The notes under the pieces are model-generated. The model was not told where the DNA came from and searched no databases. It was given only the letters and a program-made list of their open reading frames with translations. A DNA stretch of 64,000 bases from Phycisphaeraceae bacterium (GTDB lineage Bacteria > Planctomycetota > Phycisphaerae > Phycisphaerales > Phycisphaeraceae): assembly GCA_020851735.1 (NCBI GenBank), contig JADZCD010000018.1, positions 1-64,000 on the forward strand, given 5' to 3'. Position 1 is the first letter of the stretch; each line of letters begins with the position of its first letter. This document shows positions 17,970-27,218 of this stretch, piece after piece. Both the position numbers and the translations under genes were made by a program.

Positions 17970-19139
17970 TTACCGACGACGAAGCAGACCCAGACCACCG
18001 AGCACGAGCAAGCTGAGGGTGGCGGGTTCGGGAATGAACGTGTAGTGCATGTCGAAGGAGTAATCTCCGGTGCCGTCGGGTTCAATCCAAGCGACCAGGC
18101 CGGTGCTGCCGTCAACCCAGGGGAGGGTGGCGTTGGCAGAGCCGGTGGCGATGGCGAACACGCGGCCGGTGGAGATTTCCATGCCGTAGATGTCGTTATC
18201 GCCGGTGGCAACCTTGCGCTGCCAGACCAGGTAATCGCCATCGAGCATGGCTTCTTCATCGCCGGCGACCATGTTCAGAAGGGTCGACCAGGTGCCCGCA
18301 GCCACGTCGTAAACGACGACGTCGGTGAGCTTGCCGCCGAAGCCGTTATCGGAGGTCTCATCGCGGACGGCCATCACGAGCCGGGAGCCCGTGCTGTCGA
18401 CCTGGATCTTCTGGGGGTAGAGGTTGGCGGTCGTCTTGGACGAGGTCCAGATGACCGTCTCGGTGTTGGTGGCGAGGTTGTACATGGTGCGGCGGTAATC
18501 GTCGGCCGTGTCATCGTTCCAGGCCATGATATTGCCGCTGATGCGCGGAGCGGTGCCGAATTCGGTGCTGGCATTGGAGCCACGGAACACCATGGAGGCA
18601 TCGCTGCCATCATACGTGGCGGGGTTGATCAGGTTGGGAGTCATCGCGGGATCCCAGTCCTGAATGGCCAACAGACCGCTGCCGTTGACGTCGGCGAAGT
18701 GCCACTGCTCGCCGGTGTTGTTGATGTGGGTGAAGGTGCCGGTGCTGACTTGATACACGATGCCGCCCTGGGTGATGGGCTCGTTGTAGCCGATGTAGTC
18801 ACCTTCGAAGCCGATCTGCGGGGTCCAGGGGGCCCAACCGGCGACCCAGGCGAGTTCCGCAGCCACGATAGCGCCGGTCGGAGAGCCGCCAGCCCTGCCG
18901 AGCACCTTAAGGGTGTTGGTCTGGGTGTCGTAGAGGTTGATGAAACCGGCGACCCAGGTGTTGTTGATGTCGGCGAAGGCGAAGTCGCCCCAGGCGATCA
19001 TGTTGCCCTGAACCACGGGGCGCAGAATGCGCTTGGAGTTCTTAAGGGCGAGGTTGTCGCCGAAGGGGGAGGCCGCCAGGGCCGGGGAGGCCACTAAGGC
19101 CAGAATCGCCAAACCAAGAAGACTCTTCTTCAAACTCAT
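17970..19139 (-). CDS. Secreted PEP-CTERM protein with TolB/propeller-like repeats
   Basis: 389 residues. The signal peptide is MSLKKSLLGLAILALVASPALA. The body has repeated short beta motifs of the kind ending in a YD..TG.. turn (INLYDTQTNTLKVL, VVVYDVAAGTWSTLL, IYGMEISTGRVFAI), resembling propeller blades. The C-terminus has PEPATLSLLVLGGLGLLRRR: a PEP motif, a hydrophobic helix and an arginine tail, as in exosortase substrates. It is probably cell-surface anchored after exosortase processing; no exosortase is in this window. The start at 19139 has an AAAGGAT site. It has its own terminator. It lies between phoB and pstS, so phosphate-linked expression is possible. No function is assigned. 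Confidence 0.85.
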   Translation of the reverse strand: MSLKKSLLGLAILALVASPALAASPFGDNLALKNSKRILRPVVQGNMIAWGDFAFADINNTWVAGFINLYDTQTNTLKVLGRAGGSPTGAIVAAELAWVAGWAPWTPQIGFEGDYIGYNEPITQGGIVYQVSTGTFTHINNTGEQWHFADVNGSGLLAIQDWDPAMTPNLINPATYDGSDASMVFRGSNASTEFGTAPRISGNIMAWNDDTADDYRRTMYNLATNTETVIWTSSKTTANLYPQKIQVDSTGSRLVMAVRDETSDNGFGGKLTDVVVYDVAAGTWSTLLNMVAGDEEAMLDGDYLVWQRKVATGDNDIYGMEISTGRVFAIATGSANATLPWVDGSTGLVAWIEPDGTGDYSFDMHYTFIPEPATLSLLVLGGLGLLRRR

Positions 19140-19709
19140 GGGATTAATCCTTTCTCTTTTGCTCCAGTTTGAAACACGTATTGAAAACCACAAGGCTCGA
19201 TTCGACGCCAGGCAAGTGCGTGCGGATAGATAAGCTTGATTGACCCACTAGATAGGTCCGCTTTTTCCTTCCTCCTTTCTGTGGTCCACGGCGTCGCGAA
19301 CAGGGCCTGAATTGCCGCGAGTCAACGATCAAATCATGCTAAATCGGGTGACGAAGCATATTGAAAATTTTTTAGCCTAACTCAATCCGTGGGTGACCTG
19401 TGCTGTCACGGCCCGAGGCGTCGTTCAGATGGATAGGGAATTCGTATAACGCAAAAAATGTTCTTTCCTCGCCTCCAGGCGGATTTCGAAAACCAGCGAG
19501 CCGAGAATCGGGAACCGAGCCGACCGCGAAAGAAAAATCGAAACGAACCAACGACTTCAGACAAAGCAATAGTAACGCTGCTGCCAGAAGATGGAAGATA
19601 GTTGTAATAGAAAAGCGTTAGACCAATGTTAAGAAATGGTTAACACGAGAATGGCGTACGCTGGAGGTTCGCTATTTTGACAATGTCGGAAAAGGGAAAA
19701 ATCCCTAAT
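19140..19709. other. AT-richer intergenic region between the PEP-CTERM gene and phoB
   Basis: About 570 bp without a supported gene. It contains a candidate direct repeat on the minus strand, TTAACCA-TTTC-TTAACAT (19627-19644, 11-bp period), which resembles a Pho-type box. It also contains a GTGAC..GTCAC small inverted repeat near 19393-19409. The leader just before the PEP-CTERM gene has several AGGAGG-like tracts (about 19268-19280), too far upstream to be its ribosome-binding site. A promoter for that gene must lie here but no clear -35/-10 pair was identified. Confidence 0.5.
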
Positions 19710-20474
19710 TCAATCATTATCCTGATCACGGAAGCGATAGCCGATGCCGCGGACGGTTTCGATCAGGTCGGCTTGATCGCCCATTTTGCGGCGGAGGGCG
19801 ACGACCTGGACGTCGACGGAGCGATCGGTGACGGCAGCCATGCCGCCGTGGAGCGTGTCGATGATCTGGCGGCGGGTGAAGACGCGGCCGGGGCGGGTGG
19901 CGAGCATGACCAGGAGGCGGAATTCGGTGGCGGACAGGGGCATGGGCTGTTTGTGGCAGCGGGCTTCGTAGCGTTGGAGGTCGATGACCAGGGCGCCGCG
20001 GTGCAGGAGGGAGGAGGATTCTTTTTCGGCCGATGAACCGTTGTTGTTGCGCCGCCGCAGTTGCCTGCGGATGCGGGCGAGCAGCTCGCGCATGCGGAAG
20101 GGCTTGGTGACGTAATCATCGGCCCCCAGTTCCAGGCCGGTGATGATGTCGGCTTCCTCGCCCTTGGCGGTGAGCATGATGATCGGGACATCGACGGTCT
20201 TGGGATTTTGGCGGAGATGGCGGCAGACTTCCAGGCCGTCGATCTTGGGAAGCATCAGATCCAGCAGGATCAGGTCGAATTCATTGGCCTGCGTTTGCTC
20301 AAGTGCTTCCTCGCCGGTGGCGGCGCAATGGACAGCCAGGCCTTCGCGGGTGAGGTTGTATTGCAGCAGGTGGCGCATGTCCGCTTCGTCTTCCACCACC
20401 AGCACCACATGGGCGTTATCGGGGGGAATATCTTTGCGTCGTGCTTTGGGCAAGGATGTGTTGTGAGTAGCCAT
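19710..20474 (-). CDS. phoB: PhoB-type OmpR-family response regulator
   Basis: 254 residues. The receiver domain (about 22-140) has acidic residues VVEDEAD, phosphoacceptor Asp in LILLDLMLPKIDG and the switch lysine in YVTKPF. The C-terminal winged helix (about 165-250) has LSATEFRLLVMLATRPGRVF and VDVQVVALRRKMG..IETVRGIGYRF. It fits the PhoB regulator of phosphate-starvation genes, and its position upstream of pst supports that role. No PhoR-like kinase is adjacent within the window. The start at 20474 is favoured over a longer frame to 20528. Confidence 0.85.
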   Translation of the reverse strand: MATHNTSLPKARRKDIPPDNAHVVLVVEDEADMRHLLQYNLTREGLAVHCAATGEEALEQTQANEFDLILLDLMLPKIDGLEVCRHLRQNPKTVDVPIIMLTAKGEEADIITGLELGADDYVTKPFRMRELLARIRRQLRRRNNNGSSAEKESSSLLHRGALVIDLQRYEARCHKQPMPLSATEFRLLVMLATRPGRVFTRRQIIDTLHGGMAAVTDRSVDVQVVALRRKMGDQADLIETVRGIGYRFRDQDND

Positions 20475-20719
20475 GAAGTTGTCCGATGCGCCCTGTACCG
20501 ACAGACAGATGGCTGCATGAGCACCCATGCCATCCGATTTCCACCGTGAACTCCGTAGACAATCATAAATCAGAAGCCAGCCAGCGGGCAGGCCAATCGT
20601 TAGAAGTGCGCAAAGAAGTGCAGGAAATTAAACAGGAGTGGCCCGGAAAGATACTAGGAATCTAAGTAAGCAAGGTTGACGGGGGAAGATTGGCTGGACC
20701 CTTACCGCTAAGCGTCGTT

Positions 20720-21088
20720 TCATTTTGAGGCAGACGCGGACGAACGGGGCGGCGCGGTCGGATCAATCTGACGCAAATAGGACCAGCTGTAGATGCCGGT
20801 GTCATGCCCGTCGGAGAAGAGGATTTTCAGGGCATAGTTGCCCACCAGCTCGGCGCCCAGAGCGTGGAGGGGTTCGTGGGATACGGCCGAAGAGGGCAGG
20901 ACGGTCAGCGGATTGCGGGCTAATTGGTCGCGCAGTTCGCGAGCGTCGGCGGAGGGGGACCATTTGCGCAGATGGGCGATAGGGAAAAAGCTGACTTGGT
21001 TGTCATCCCAAGTCACGGTTAATCCTTGGTCTTTTTTTAAGTCCAGGTGTTTGGGGCGAGGTTCTTCTTGGGGAAGGTGATCGTGCAT
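20720..21088 (-). CDS. DUF971 / GBBH-like N-terminal domain protein
   Basis: 122 residues. It matches the small DUF971 family (the N-terminal domain of gamma-butyrobetaine hydroxylase): LTVTWDDNQVSFFPIAHLRKW, then VGNYALKILFSDGHDTGIYSWSYLRQI, including the characteristic SDGHDTGIYSW. The CPCA-type cysteine patch found in many members is replaced by SPSADARELR, so metal binding is doubtful. In other bacteria the family often lies near Mrp/iron-sulfur genes; no such neighbour is here. The function is unknown. Confidence 0.8.
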   Translation of the reverse strand: MHDHLPQEEPRPKHLDLKKDQGLTVTWDDNQVSFFPIAHLRKWSPSADARELRDQLARNPLTVLPSSAVSHEPLHALGAELVGNYALKILFSDGHDTGIYSWSYLRQIDPTAPPRSSASASK

Positions 21089-21114
21089 GGCCAGGAATCA
21101 TAGGCGGGGGGGCG

Positions 21115-21555
21115 TTACGGCTTGGGCTCAACCTGGCTGCGCAGTTCCTTGGCGCGTTCCAGCAGGGCGTCGGTGTCGACGGTGGGTGTGCCGTCCTCGC
21201 TGGGCAGAGGTTCGAGGACGAAATGCCAATCCAGGTGCGATTTGCCGTTGGGGACAGCCTCGGCCAACAGGTCCGGCCCGGGGGCCTCCCACCAGGGGGC
21301 TTTGGCTTTCTGTTTGGTCCAGAGGGGCTTGTACCCGTCGCGTTCCAAGCGCACGTCGTAGGTGCCGTAGAAGGTGAAGGGCACGGTAAGGGGAGTGCGC
21401 CCGACTTCTTCGTCATTGAGGAAGACCAGGGCTTCGCTGGGCTCGGAGGTGATCGAGATGGTTCGCTCCACGCAGGCGGTGAGCATCCAGGCGCAGCTGA
21501 GGGCGAGGAGGATGACCGGAGTTGGTTTGGAGAGATGGCCAAGCATGGGAGGCAT
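21115..21555 (-). CDS. PEGA-domain lipoprotein
   Basis: 146 residues. It has a lipoprotein signal peptide with a lipobox ending at LTAC (about residue 28). It is followed by a PEGA-like domain (SITSEPSEALVFLNDEEVGRTP, then FYGTYDVRLERDGYKPL). PEGA domains are small beta folds often found on surface or envelope proteins of bacteria and planctomycetes. It is probably anchored in the outer or inner membrane. The start may be the ATG at 21546. It lies 34 bp after recX and 26 bp before the DUF971 gene, all on the minus strand, suggesting an operon recX-PEGA-DUF971. Confidence 0.8.
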   Translation of the reverse strand: MPPMLGHLSKPTPVILLALSCAWMLTACVERTISITSEPSEALVFLNDEEVGRTPLTVPFTFYGTYDVRLERDGYKPLWTKQKAKAPWWEAPGPDLLAEAVPNGKSHLDWHFVLEPLPSEDGTPTVDTDALLERAKELRSQVEPKP

Positions 21556-21589
21556 TGTACCGCGTTGGCGCGGACGGGCCGAGGGGGGG

Positions 21590-22255
21590 TTAGTCGAGAT
21601 CCGGGGGTTCCGGGGATTCCGGGGGGGCGGGCATTTCCACGCGTCTTAGGGCTTGGTCGATGACGTCGGGCTCAAAGCCGCGGCGGGCGAGCAGGCCCCA
21701 GAGGCGGCGTTTGGCGGTGACGCGGTCCAGGCGGCTTAAGGCGGGCAGGCGTTTTTGGATCAGTTGGGCGGCTTGGTCGACTTGTTGGCCAGATTGCCTG
21801 ACGGTGGCGACCAATTCGTCGATGAGCTTGCGGTCCAGCCCGCGGCGGAGGAGTTTGGCCCGCAAGAGGTGGGGCCCGGCGGGTTTGCGCTGGATGGTTT
21901 CGCGGATGAGGGCGGCGCCTAAGGCCCGATCGTTGAGGGCGCCGACGCTTTGAAGCCGGTGGACGACTTTTTGGGACAGGGCGGCGGTGAAGCCGGCGTC
22001 TTCGAGTTTGCGCTGCAATTCCCGCTGGCTCAGGGCCCGGCGGTTGAGGCGGCGCATGGCCAGGCGATAGGCTTTGTCCAGGCTCTGGGCCTGCTCGATT
22101 TTTTGCGCCAGGGCGGGTTCATAGGGCATGTCGACGGTCAGGCCCAGCTCGGCCACCAGCTTGGCGGAGAGCGTGGCGACGGAGCGGCCATCCACGCGGA
22201 TGACAGTCTGCAAAGGGTTGCGCCGGCTGGGAGTTAGGGCGGTGATGCGGGGCAT
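21590..22255 (-). CDS. recX: RecX-family regulatory protein
   Basis: 221 residues of three-helix RecX repeats: AYRLAMRRLNRRALSQRELQ, then KLEDAGF..VVHRLQSVGALND, then LLRAKLLRRGLDRKLIDELV and AKRRLWGLLARRGFEPDVID. RecX modulates RecA filament activity; recA itself is not in this window. The N-terminal 55 residues form a beta-rich extension seen in other RecX proteins. The last dozen residues (APPESPEPPDLD) are translated from CCGGGGGTTCCGGGG repeat DNA at about 21600-21630. Confidence 0.85.
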   Translation of the reverse strand: MPRITALTPSRRNPLQTVIRVDGRSVATLSAKLVAELGLTVDMPYEPALAQKIEQAQSLDKAYRLAMRRLNRRALSQRELQRKLEDAGFTAALSQKVVHRLQSVGALNDRALGAALIRETIQRKPAGPHLLRAKLLRRGLDRKLIDELVATVRQSGQQVDQAAQLIQKRLPALSRLDRVTAKRRLWGLLARRGFEPDVIDQALRRVEMPAPPESPEPPDLD

Positions 22256-22400
22256 GGTTCAATCGTACGCTGGCGGCGGCTGGGGCCCAAGTCGCCCCCT
22301 GGGAGGGATGGAATTATCATGGCTCGACTTTTGGAGGTTCGGTGGGGGGGGGGCTGCTATGGGGAAAAATTCCTGGTCGTCTAAGTGAGGTCGCACCGAC

Positions 22401-23177
22401 ATGGCGAATTTACCAGTGGGGTTGCAGTTGTATTCCGTGCGTCAGGAATGCGCCAAGGACTTGCCGGGGGTTTTACAGCGCGTGGCGCAGATGGGGTATG
22501 AGGGGGTGGAGTTCGCGGGTTTTTACAGCTACGCGGCCAAGGACCTGCGGCGGATGCTCGATGAGGTGGGCTTAAAGTGCTGCGGGTCGCACACGCCGCT
22601 GTCGACGTTGACCGAGGAGTTGTATCGCCAGACGGTGGAGTTCAACCTGGAGCTGGGCAATCGGTACCTGATCGTGCCGTTTATTCCCAAGGAAATGCGG
22701 GCGGACCGGGCGGGCTGGCTGAAGATGGCGGAGCGATTTAATCGCTTAGCGGACTTGCTCGAGCCGTTGGGGTGCCACACGGGGTATCACAATCACCACG
22801 TGGAGTTTGAGCCGGTGGAGGGCGAGCTGCCGTGGGACACTTTTTTTGGGCACACGGACGAGCGGGTCATCATGCAACTGGACACGGGCAATGCTCTGCG
22901 TGGGGGGGCGGAAGTGAATCCGGCGGATTTTCTGCGGCGGTATCCGGGGCGGGCGCTGACGGTGCATTTGAAGGATTTCAGCCGGAGCACGCAGCTGGAC
23001 GCGGTGATCGATCAGGGCGACGTGGATTTTGACGAGGTTTTCAAGGCTTGCCAGACGGTGGGGGCCACGCGCTGGTACATCGTGGAATATGAGAACCCGA
23101 ACACGGACGCCATGACGTCGGTGGCGGAGTGTCTGGCGGGCGTGCGGGCGGTGCAGAAGCGTGCGGCGGTGAAGTGA
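22401..23177 (+). CDS. Sugar phosphate isomerase/epimerase (xylose isomerase-like TIM barrel)
   Basis: 258 residues, AP-endonuclease-2 / IolE-like barrel. It starts GLQLYSVRQECAKDLPGVL and contains metal-site motifs GYHNHHVEFE, MQLDTGNAL, VHLKDF and a terminal VEYEN glutamate. Such proteins isomerise or epimerise sugars or inositol derivatives in the cytoplasm using a divalent metal; the substrate is not assignable. It is divergent from recX and 21 bp before the esterase gene, probably in one operon. Confidence 0.85.
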   Translation: MANLPVGLQLYSVRQECAKDLPGVLQRVAQMGYEGVEFAGFYSYAAKDLRRMLDEVGLKCCGSHTPLSTLTEELYRQTVEFNLELGNRYLIVPFIPKEMRADRAGWLKMAERFNRLADLLEPLGCHTGYHNHHVEFEPVEGELPWDTFFGHTDERVIMQLDTGNALRGGAEVNPADFLRRYPGRALTVHLKDFSRSTQLDAVIDQGDVDFDEVFKACQTVGATRWYIVEYENPNTDAMTSVAECLAGVRAVQKRAAVK

Positions 23178-23198
23178 CCAAAGAATGAAGGAATAGCC

Positions 23199-23987
23199 AT
23201 GGCGTTGATTCACTGTGATTTTTTTTCCGAGGCGTTGGGTTTGCAGTGTGCGATGTATGTCGTGCTGCCGCAGGCGACGGTTGCGCAGATCGGGCTGACG
23301 GGGGTGGCGGGCCGGGGCAAGCACAAGACGCTGTATTTGTTGCACGGTTTGAGTGATGACCACACGATCTGGCTGCGGCGGACGTCGATCGAGCGTTACG
23401 CGGCTGAGCGCGGCTTGGCGGTGGTGATGCCCGCGGCGCACCGGAGCTACTACACGGACATGGTTCACGGGTATAAGTATTTCACCCATATCAGCCAGGA
23501 GATTCCGGCGTTGGCGCGGCAGTTTTTCCCGTTGTCGGAAGCGCGGGCGGATAATTTTGTGGCCGGCTTGTCGATGGGGGGTTACGGGGCGTTCAAAATC
23601 GCGATGACGTATCCGGAAAGGTACGCGGCGGCGGCGAGTTTGTCCGGGGCGCTGGACCCGCCGGTGATCGCCATGAAGACCATGCCGGAACGCAAGCCGG
23701 AGTTTGAGAACGTATTTGGCCCGCTGGACAAGGTGTCCGGTACGGAAAATGACGTATTTCACTTAGCGACGCAGTTGGCGGGCAGGGATAGGAAGGATTG
23801 GCCGGCGCTGTATCAGTGCTGTGGGACGGAGGATTTTCTGATCGAGGACAACCGCCGGTACCGGGATCATCTTAAGAAGGTCGGTTTGCCGGCGGTGTAT
23901 GAGGAGGGCCCGGGTGTGCACGACTGGGCGTACTGGGACAAGATGATCCAGCGGGTGCTGGCGTGGCTGCCGGTGGGCAAGGGGTAG
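23199..23987 (+). CDS. Esterase of the esterase D / tributyrin esterase family
   Basis: 262 residues, alpha/beta hydrolase. The oxyanion and start region is [16 protein letters not shown]. The nucleophile elbow [11 protein letters not shown] has the serine at 125, the acid is probably in [12 protein letters not shown], and the histidine in [11 protein letters not shown]. It resembles S-formylglutathione hydrolase or acetyl-xylan-type esterases. There is no signal peptide, so it acts in the cytoplasm. The start at 23199 has GAAGGAAT upstream. Confidence 0.88.
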   Translation: MALIHCDFFSEALGLQCAMYVVLPQATVAQIGLTGVAGRGKHKTLYLLHGLSDDHTIWLRRTSIERYAAERGLAVVMPAAHRSYYTDMVHGYKYFTHISQEIPALARQFFPLSEARADNFVAGLSMGGYGAFKIAMTYPERYAAAASLSGALDPPVIAMKTMPERKPEFENVFGPLDKVSGTENDVFHLATQLAGRDRKDWPALYQCCGTEDFLIEDNRRYRDHLKKVGLPAVYEEGPGVHDWAYWDKMIQRVLAWLPVGKG

Positions 23988-24009
23988 GAAGAATACTGGC
24001 GGCGAGGAC

Positions 24010-24044
24010 GAAAGTACCCCCGGCAGAGCTGGGGGCTGATCTGC
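24010..24044. repeat. GTACCCCCGGCAGAGCTGGG palindromic element
   Basis: An intergenic copy of the palindrome found in frame in addA and pstB (GTACCCCCGGCAGAGC..GGGGGCTGA). It sits between the esterase and the YghZ-like gene, on the opposite orientation relative to their transcription compared with addA and pstB. Confidence 0.8.
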
Positions 24045-24073
24045 AACTCGAACATGGGACAGGGGGAAATCGA

Positions 24074-25060
24074 ATGACGGCAAGCGAATTTTCAGCACAG
24101 CGATATGAGCGGATGACGTACCGGCGGTGCGGGCGGTCGGGGTTGATGCTGCCGGCGATTTCGATCGGCTGCTGGCATAACTTTGAGGACGTTGAGCGCG
24201 GGCGGGCGCTGTTGCGGCGGTCGTTTGACCTGGGCATTAATCATTTTGACCTGGCCAACAACTATGGCCCCCCCGCGGGCATGGCTGAAACCAACGTGGG
24301 AAGAATTCTGGCCGAGGATTTCGCCGCTCATCGCGACGAATTGATTGTTTCCACCAAGGCGGGGTATCGGATGTGGCCGGGGCCTTACGGGGACGGGGGG
24401 TCGCGGAAGTATCTGGTGTCCAGCTTAGATCAGTCGCTGCGGCGCTTGAAGCTGGATTACGTGGATATTTTTTACTCCCATCGCTTTGACGCGAACACGC
24501 CGTTGGAGGAGACGATGGGGGCGCTGGATCAGGTGGTGCGGCAGGGTAAGGCTCTGTACGCGGGGATCAGCAGTTACTCGGCCGACGCCACGCGTCATGC
24601 GGCCACGCTGCTGGCGGCGCGCGGCACGCCGCTTTCGATACACCAGCCTTCGTACAACATGTTCGAACGCTGGGTGGAGAAGAATCTGTTGGGGGCGGTG
24701 GAGGACCTGGGCGTGGGCTTGATCGCCTTCTGCCCGTTGGCGCAGGGGCTGCTTACAGACAAATATCTAAAAGGGATACCGCAGGACTCGCGGGCGGCGA
24801 GTGTGACGGGGTATTTGCGGGAACACAATGTGACGGCTGATGTGGTGGCCAAGGCTGGCAAACTCAACGCGATCGCCCAGCAAAGGGGCCAGACGCTGGC
24901 GCAGATGGCCTTGGCGTGGCTGCTGAAGGATCGGCGGGTGACCAGTGTGCTGATCGGGGCCAGCAAGGTCAGTCAGATCGAGGACAACGTGGCGGCGCTG
25001 GCGAAAATAGCGTTTACGGCGGAGGAACTGGCGCAGATTGAATCTGTGCTGACCGCGTAG
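24074..25060 (+). CDS. yghZ: Aldo-keto reductase, YghZ / L-glyceraldehyde 3-phosphate reductase type
   Basis: 328 residues. It is closely similar in recalled sequence to E. coli YghZ: FDLANNYGPPAGMAETNVGR, STKAGYRMWPGPYGDGGSRK, DYVDIFYSHRFDANTPLEET, then SVLIGASKVSQIEDNV. The catalytic tetrad residues of aldo-keto reductases are placed in DLANNYG (Asp, Tyr), STKAGY (Lys) and YSHR (His). It uses NADPH to reduce small aldehydes. The start at 24074 follows a GGGGGAAAT site. It ends about 45 bp before the TPP riboswitch. Confidence 0.9.
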   Translation: MTASEFSAQRYERMTYRRCGRSGLMLPAISIGCWHNFEDVERGRALLRRSFDLGINHFDLANNYGPPAGMAETNVGRILAEDFAAHRDELIVSTKAGYRMWPGPYGDGGSRKYLVSSLDQSLRRLKLDYVDIFYSHRFDANTPLEETMGALDQVVRQGKALYAGISSYSADATRHAATLLAARGTPLSIHQPSYNMFERWVEKNLLGAVEDLGVGLIAFCPLAQGLLTDKYLKGIPQDSRAASVTGYLREHNVTADVVAKAGKLNAIAQQRGQTLAQMALAWLLKDRRVTSVLIGASKVSQIEDNVAALAKIAFTAEELAQIESVLTA

Positions 25061-25106
25061 CTTAATTCTTGCCCAATCCGGTTTGATGGAATACCCTTTA
25101 GTAACT

Positions 25107-25281
25107 GTTCGCCAGGGGTGCCCCCCCGCCCCCGCCCCCGGAAGTTGCCATCGGAATTTCCGGGATCCGCGACACCAGGGAGGAAGCCTTCGGATTCCGA
25201 ATGGTTTCCTCCACGGGCAGGGAGGGCTGAGACAAAACCCTTGGAACCTGATCCGGCTCGCACCGGCGTAGGGAGGCGAAC
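25107..25281 (+). promoter_or_regulatory. TPP riboswitch with an enlarged P3 arm, controlling thiC
   Basis: P1 is a perfect 7-bp helix GTTCGCC (25107-25113) / GGCGAAC (25275-25281). The conserved THI-box segments are present: GGGGTGCC (25115-25122), GGGCTGAGA (25224-25232), CCCTTGGAACCTGATCCGG (25238-25256) and ACCGGCGTAGGGA (25262-25274). Between GGGGTGCC and CTGAGA there are about 100 bases instead of the usual 15-25. This insert has a CCCGGAA..TTCCGGG hairpin (about 25136-25163) and a long GGAGGAAGCC..GGTTTCCTCC hairpin (25179-25212). It includes the CCCCCGGAAG repeat unit. Binding of thiamine pyrophosphate should repress thiC, 95 bp downstream. Confidence 0.93.
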
Positions 25282-25376
25282 GCGATGTCGGCTGCTTGTG
25301 CCAATCGCCAGACAAGCTGCGTAAACGCGTGACCCCTCTTTCGCCCGTGCCTTTTGCCTCCAAAGGACACGTGGCC

Positions 25377-27203
25377 ATGATTACATCTTCTGATAAACGT
25401 CCGCCTGCCTACCAGCTGCCGACGATCGGCGGGGGCGTGGTGGCGGGAACGACCAATCCCGGGGCGTTTGCCAACCCCCGCAAGCTGGCACCCGCGGCAC
25501 GCGGGGCGCTGACGTACAGTTCGCCCGACACGCCCGGCATGCCGGCGCCGTCGGACAAGACCGCCTGGGATTTTCTGCCCGACGGCTGGCAGAGCTGGGA
25601 GGGCCAGCGCGATCACCGGCAGGCGGCAGGAAGCATGTCGATATCCTTTGGGCAATCGGACGGCTCGACGCGCACGGTGGTTTACCCTCAAAATTTCGCC
25701 GCGGTCACGCAATTGGAGTTTGCGCGGCTGGGCGTCATTACGCCGCAGATGCAGCGGGTGGCGGAGCGCGAACCGCATTTGACGGCGACGCAGGTGCGCG
25801 AGGAAGTGGCGGCTGGGCGGATGGTGATACCGGCCAATAAGGTGCATCTGGGCTATCAGCTGGACCCGATGGCCATCGGCCGGGCGAGTGCGACGAAGAT
25901 CAACGCCAACATGGGGGCTTCGCCGATCTCCAGCGGCACGGCTGAGGAAGTGGAGAAGCTGCTGTGGGCGGAGAAGTGGGGGGCGGACACGGTGATGGAC
26001 CTGTCCACCGGGGGCAATCTGGATGAATGCCGGGAGGCGATCATCCGCGCCAGCCGGCTGCCCATCGGCACGGTGCCGATCTATGCGATGATCATCGGGC
26101 GCAAGCTCGAAGACCTGTCCATCGAGGTGATTCTGGAATCGCTGCGCCATCAGGCGAAACAAGGCGTGGATTATTTCACCATTCACGCCGGCGTGCTGCG
26201 CGAGCACCTGGAGCTGGTCAAGGAGCGGCTGATCGGGATCGTCAGCCGGGGCGGGTCGCTCTTGGCCAAGTGGATGCTGATCCACCGCAAGCAGAATCCG
26301 ATGTACGAACACTGGGAAGCGATCTGTGCCGTGCTGCGGGAATTCGACGTGACCTTCAGCATCGGCGACGGATTGCGCCCCGGCGGCCTGGCCGACGCGA
26401 CCGATCGGGCCCAACTGGCGGAATTGTGCACCTTGGGCGAACTGACCGAGCGGGCCTGGCGCCAAGGCGTGCAGGTGATGATCGAAGGCCCCGGCCACGT
26501 GCCTTTCGATCAGATCGAATACAACATGAAGCTGGAGCGGCAGCTCTGTCATGGGGCGCCGTTTTATGTTTTGGGCCCGTTGGTGACGGACATTTTCCCC
26601 GGGTATGACCACATCACCAGTTGCATCGGGGCCACGGCGGCGGCGTATCACGGGGCGGCCATGCTCTGCTATGTCACGCCCAAGGAGCACCTGGGGCTGC
26701 CGAAGAAGGATGATGTGAAGCAGGGGTGCATCGCGTACAAGATCGCGGCCCACGCGGCGGACGTGGCGTTGGGGATTCCCGGCGCCCGGCAGCGCGACGA
26801 CGAATTGACCAAGGCCCGCGCGGCCTTGAATTGGCAGAAGCACTTTGAGCTGGCGTTCGATCCGGACACCGCCCGGGCCTATCACGACGAGGACCTGGAC
26901 GTGGACACGGATTTTTGCGCCATGTGCGGGCACGACTGGTGCAGCGTGCGGATCAGCAAGGAAATCCAGGAATTCGCCAGCGGCAAGGCCGCGGGTTTTG
27001 CGGCCGATGCGCCCAAGATCACCGCGGCCCTGACGATCGCGCAGCAGGAGATTTTGCGGCAGCGCGGGGTGCTGTCGCCGGCCGAGGTGCACCGCCTGGC
27101 GAGCAAGGTCAAGAGCAAGGTTGGGGCGGATCGCGGCAAGGCTGCCTGCCACAGCGATCAGGCGGACGTGGACAAGGCCAAGGCGATTCAGCAGGGGGCG
27201 TAG
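25377..27203 (+). CDS. thiC: Phosphomethylpyrimidine synthase ThiC
   Basis: 608 residues. It converts aminoimidazole ribotide to hydroxymethylpyrimidine phosphate in thiamine synthesis by a radical SAM reaction. Seen: [50 protein letters not shown] and the C-terminal iron-sulfur motif [14 protein letters not shown] (CxxCxxxxC, around residue 520). The start at ATG 25377 follows AAAGGACA; upstream codons from 25296 overlap the leader. It is under the TPP riboswitch and is the only thiamine gene in the window. Confidence 0.97.
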   Translation: MITSSDKRPPAYQLPTIGGGVVAGTTNPGAFANPRKLAPAARGALTYSSPDTPGMPAPSDKTAWDFLPDGWQSWEGQRDHRQAAGSMSISFGQSDGSTRTVVYPQNFAAVTQLEFARLGVITPQMQRVAEREPHLTATQVREEVAAGRMVIPANKVHLGYQLDPMAIGRASATKINANMGASPISSGTAEEVEKLLWAEKWGADTVMDLSTGGNLDECREAIIRASRLPIGTVPIYAMIIGRKLEDLSIEVILESLRHQAKQGVDYFTIHAGVLREHLELVKERLIGIVSRGGSLLAKWMLIHRKQNPMYEHWEAICAVLREFDVTFSIGDGLRPGGLADATDRAQLAELCTLGELTERAWRQGVQVMIEGPGHVPFDQIEYNMKLERQLCHGAPFYVLGPLVTDIFPGYDHITSCIGATAAAYHGAAMLCYVTPKEHLGLPKKDDVKQGCIAYKIAAHAADVALGIPGARQRDDELTKARAALNWQKHFELAFDPDTARAYHDEDLDVDTDFCAMCGHDWCSVRISKEIQEFASGKAAGFAADAPKITAALTIAQQEILRQRGVLSPAEVHRLASKVKSKVGADRGKAACHSDQADVDKAKAIQQGA

Positions 27204-27218
27204 GAACGCGGAGGGCAG

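Noticed and set aside
25098-27152. 684-residue open frame antisense to thiC
   Set aside because: It lies wholly opposite thiC and its riboswitch; the composition is typical of high-GC antisense frames.
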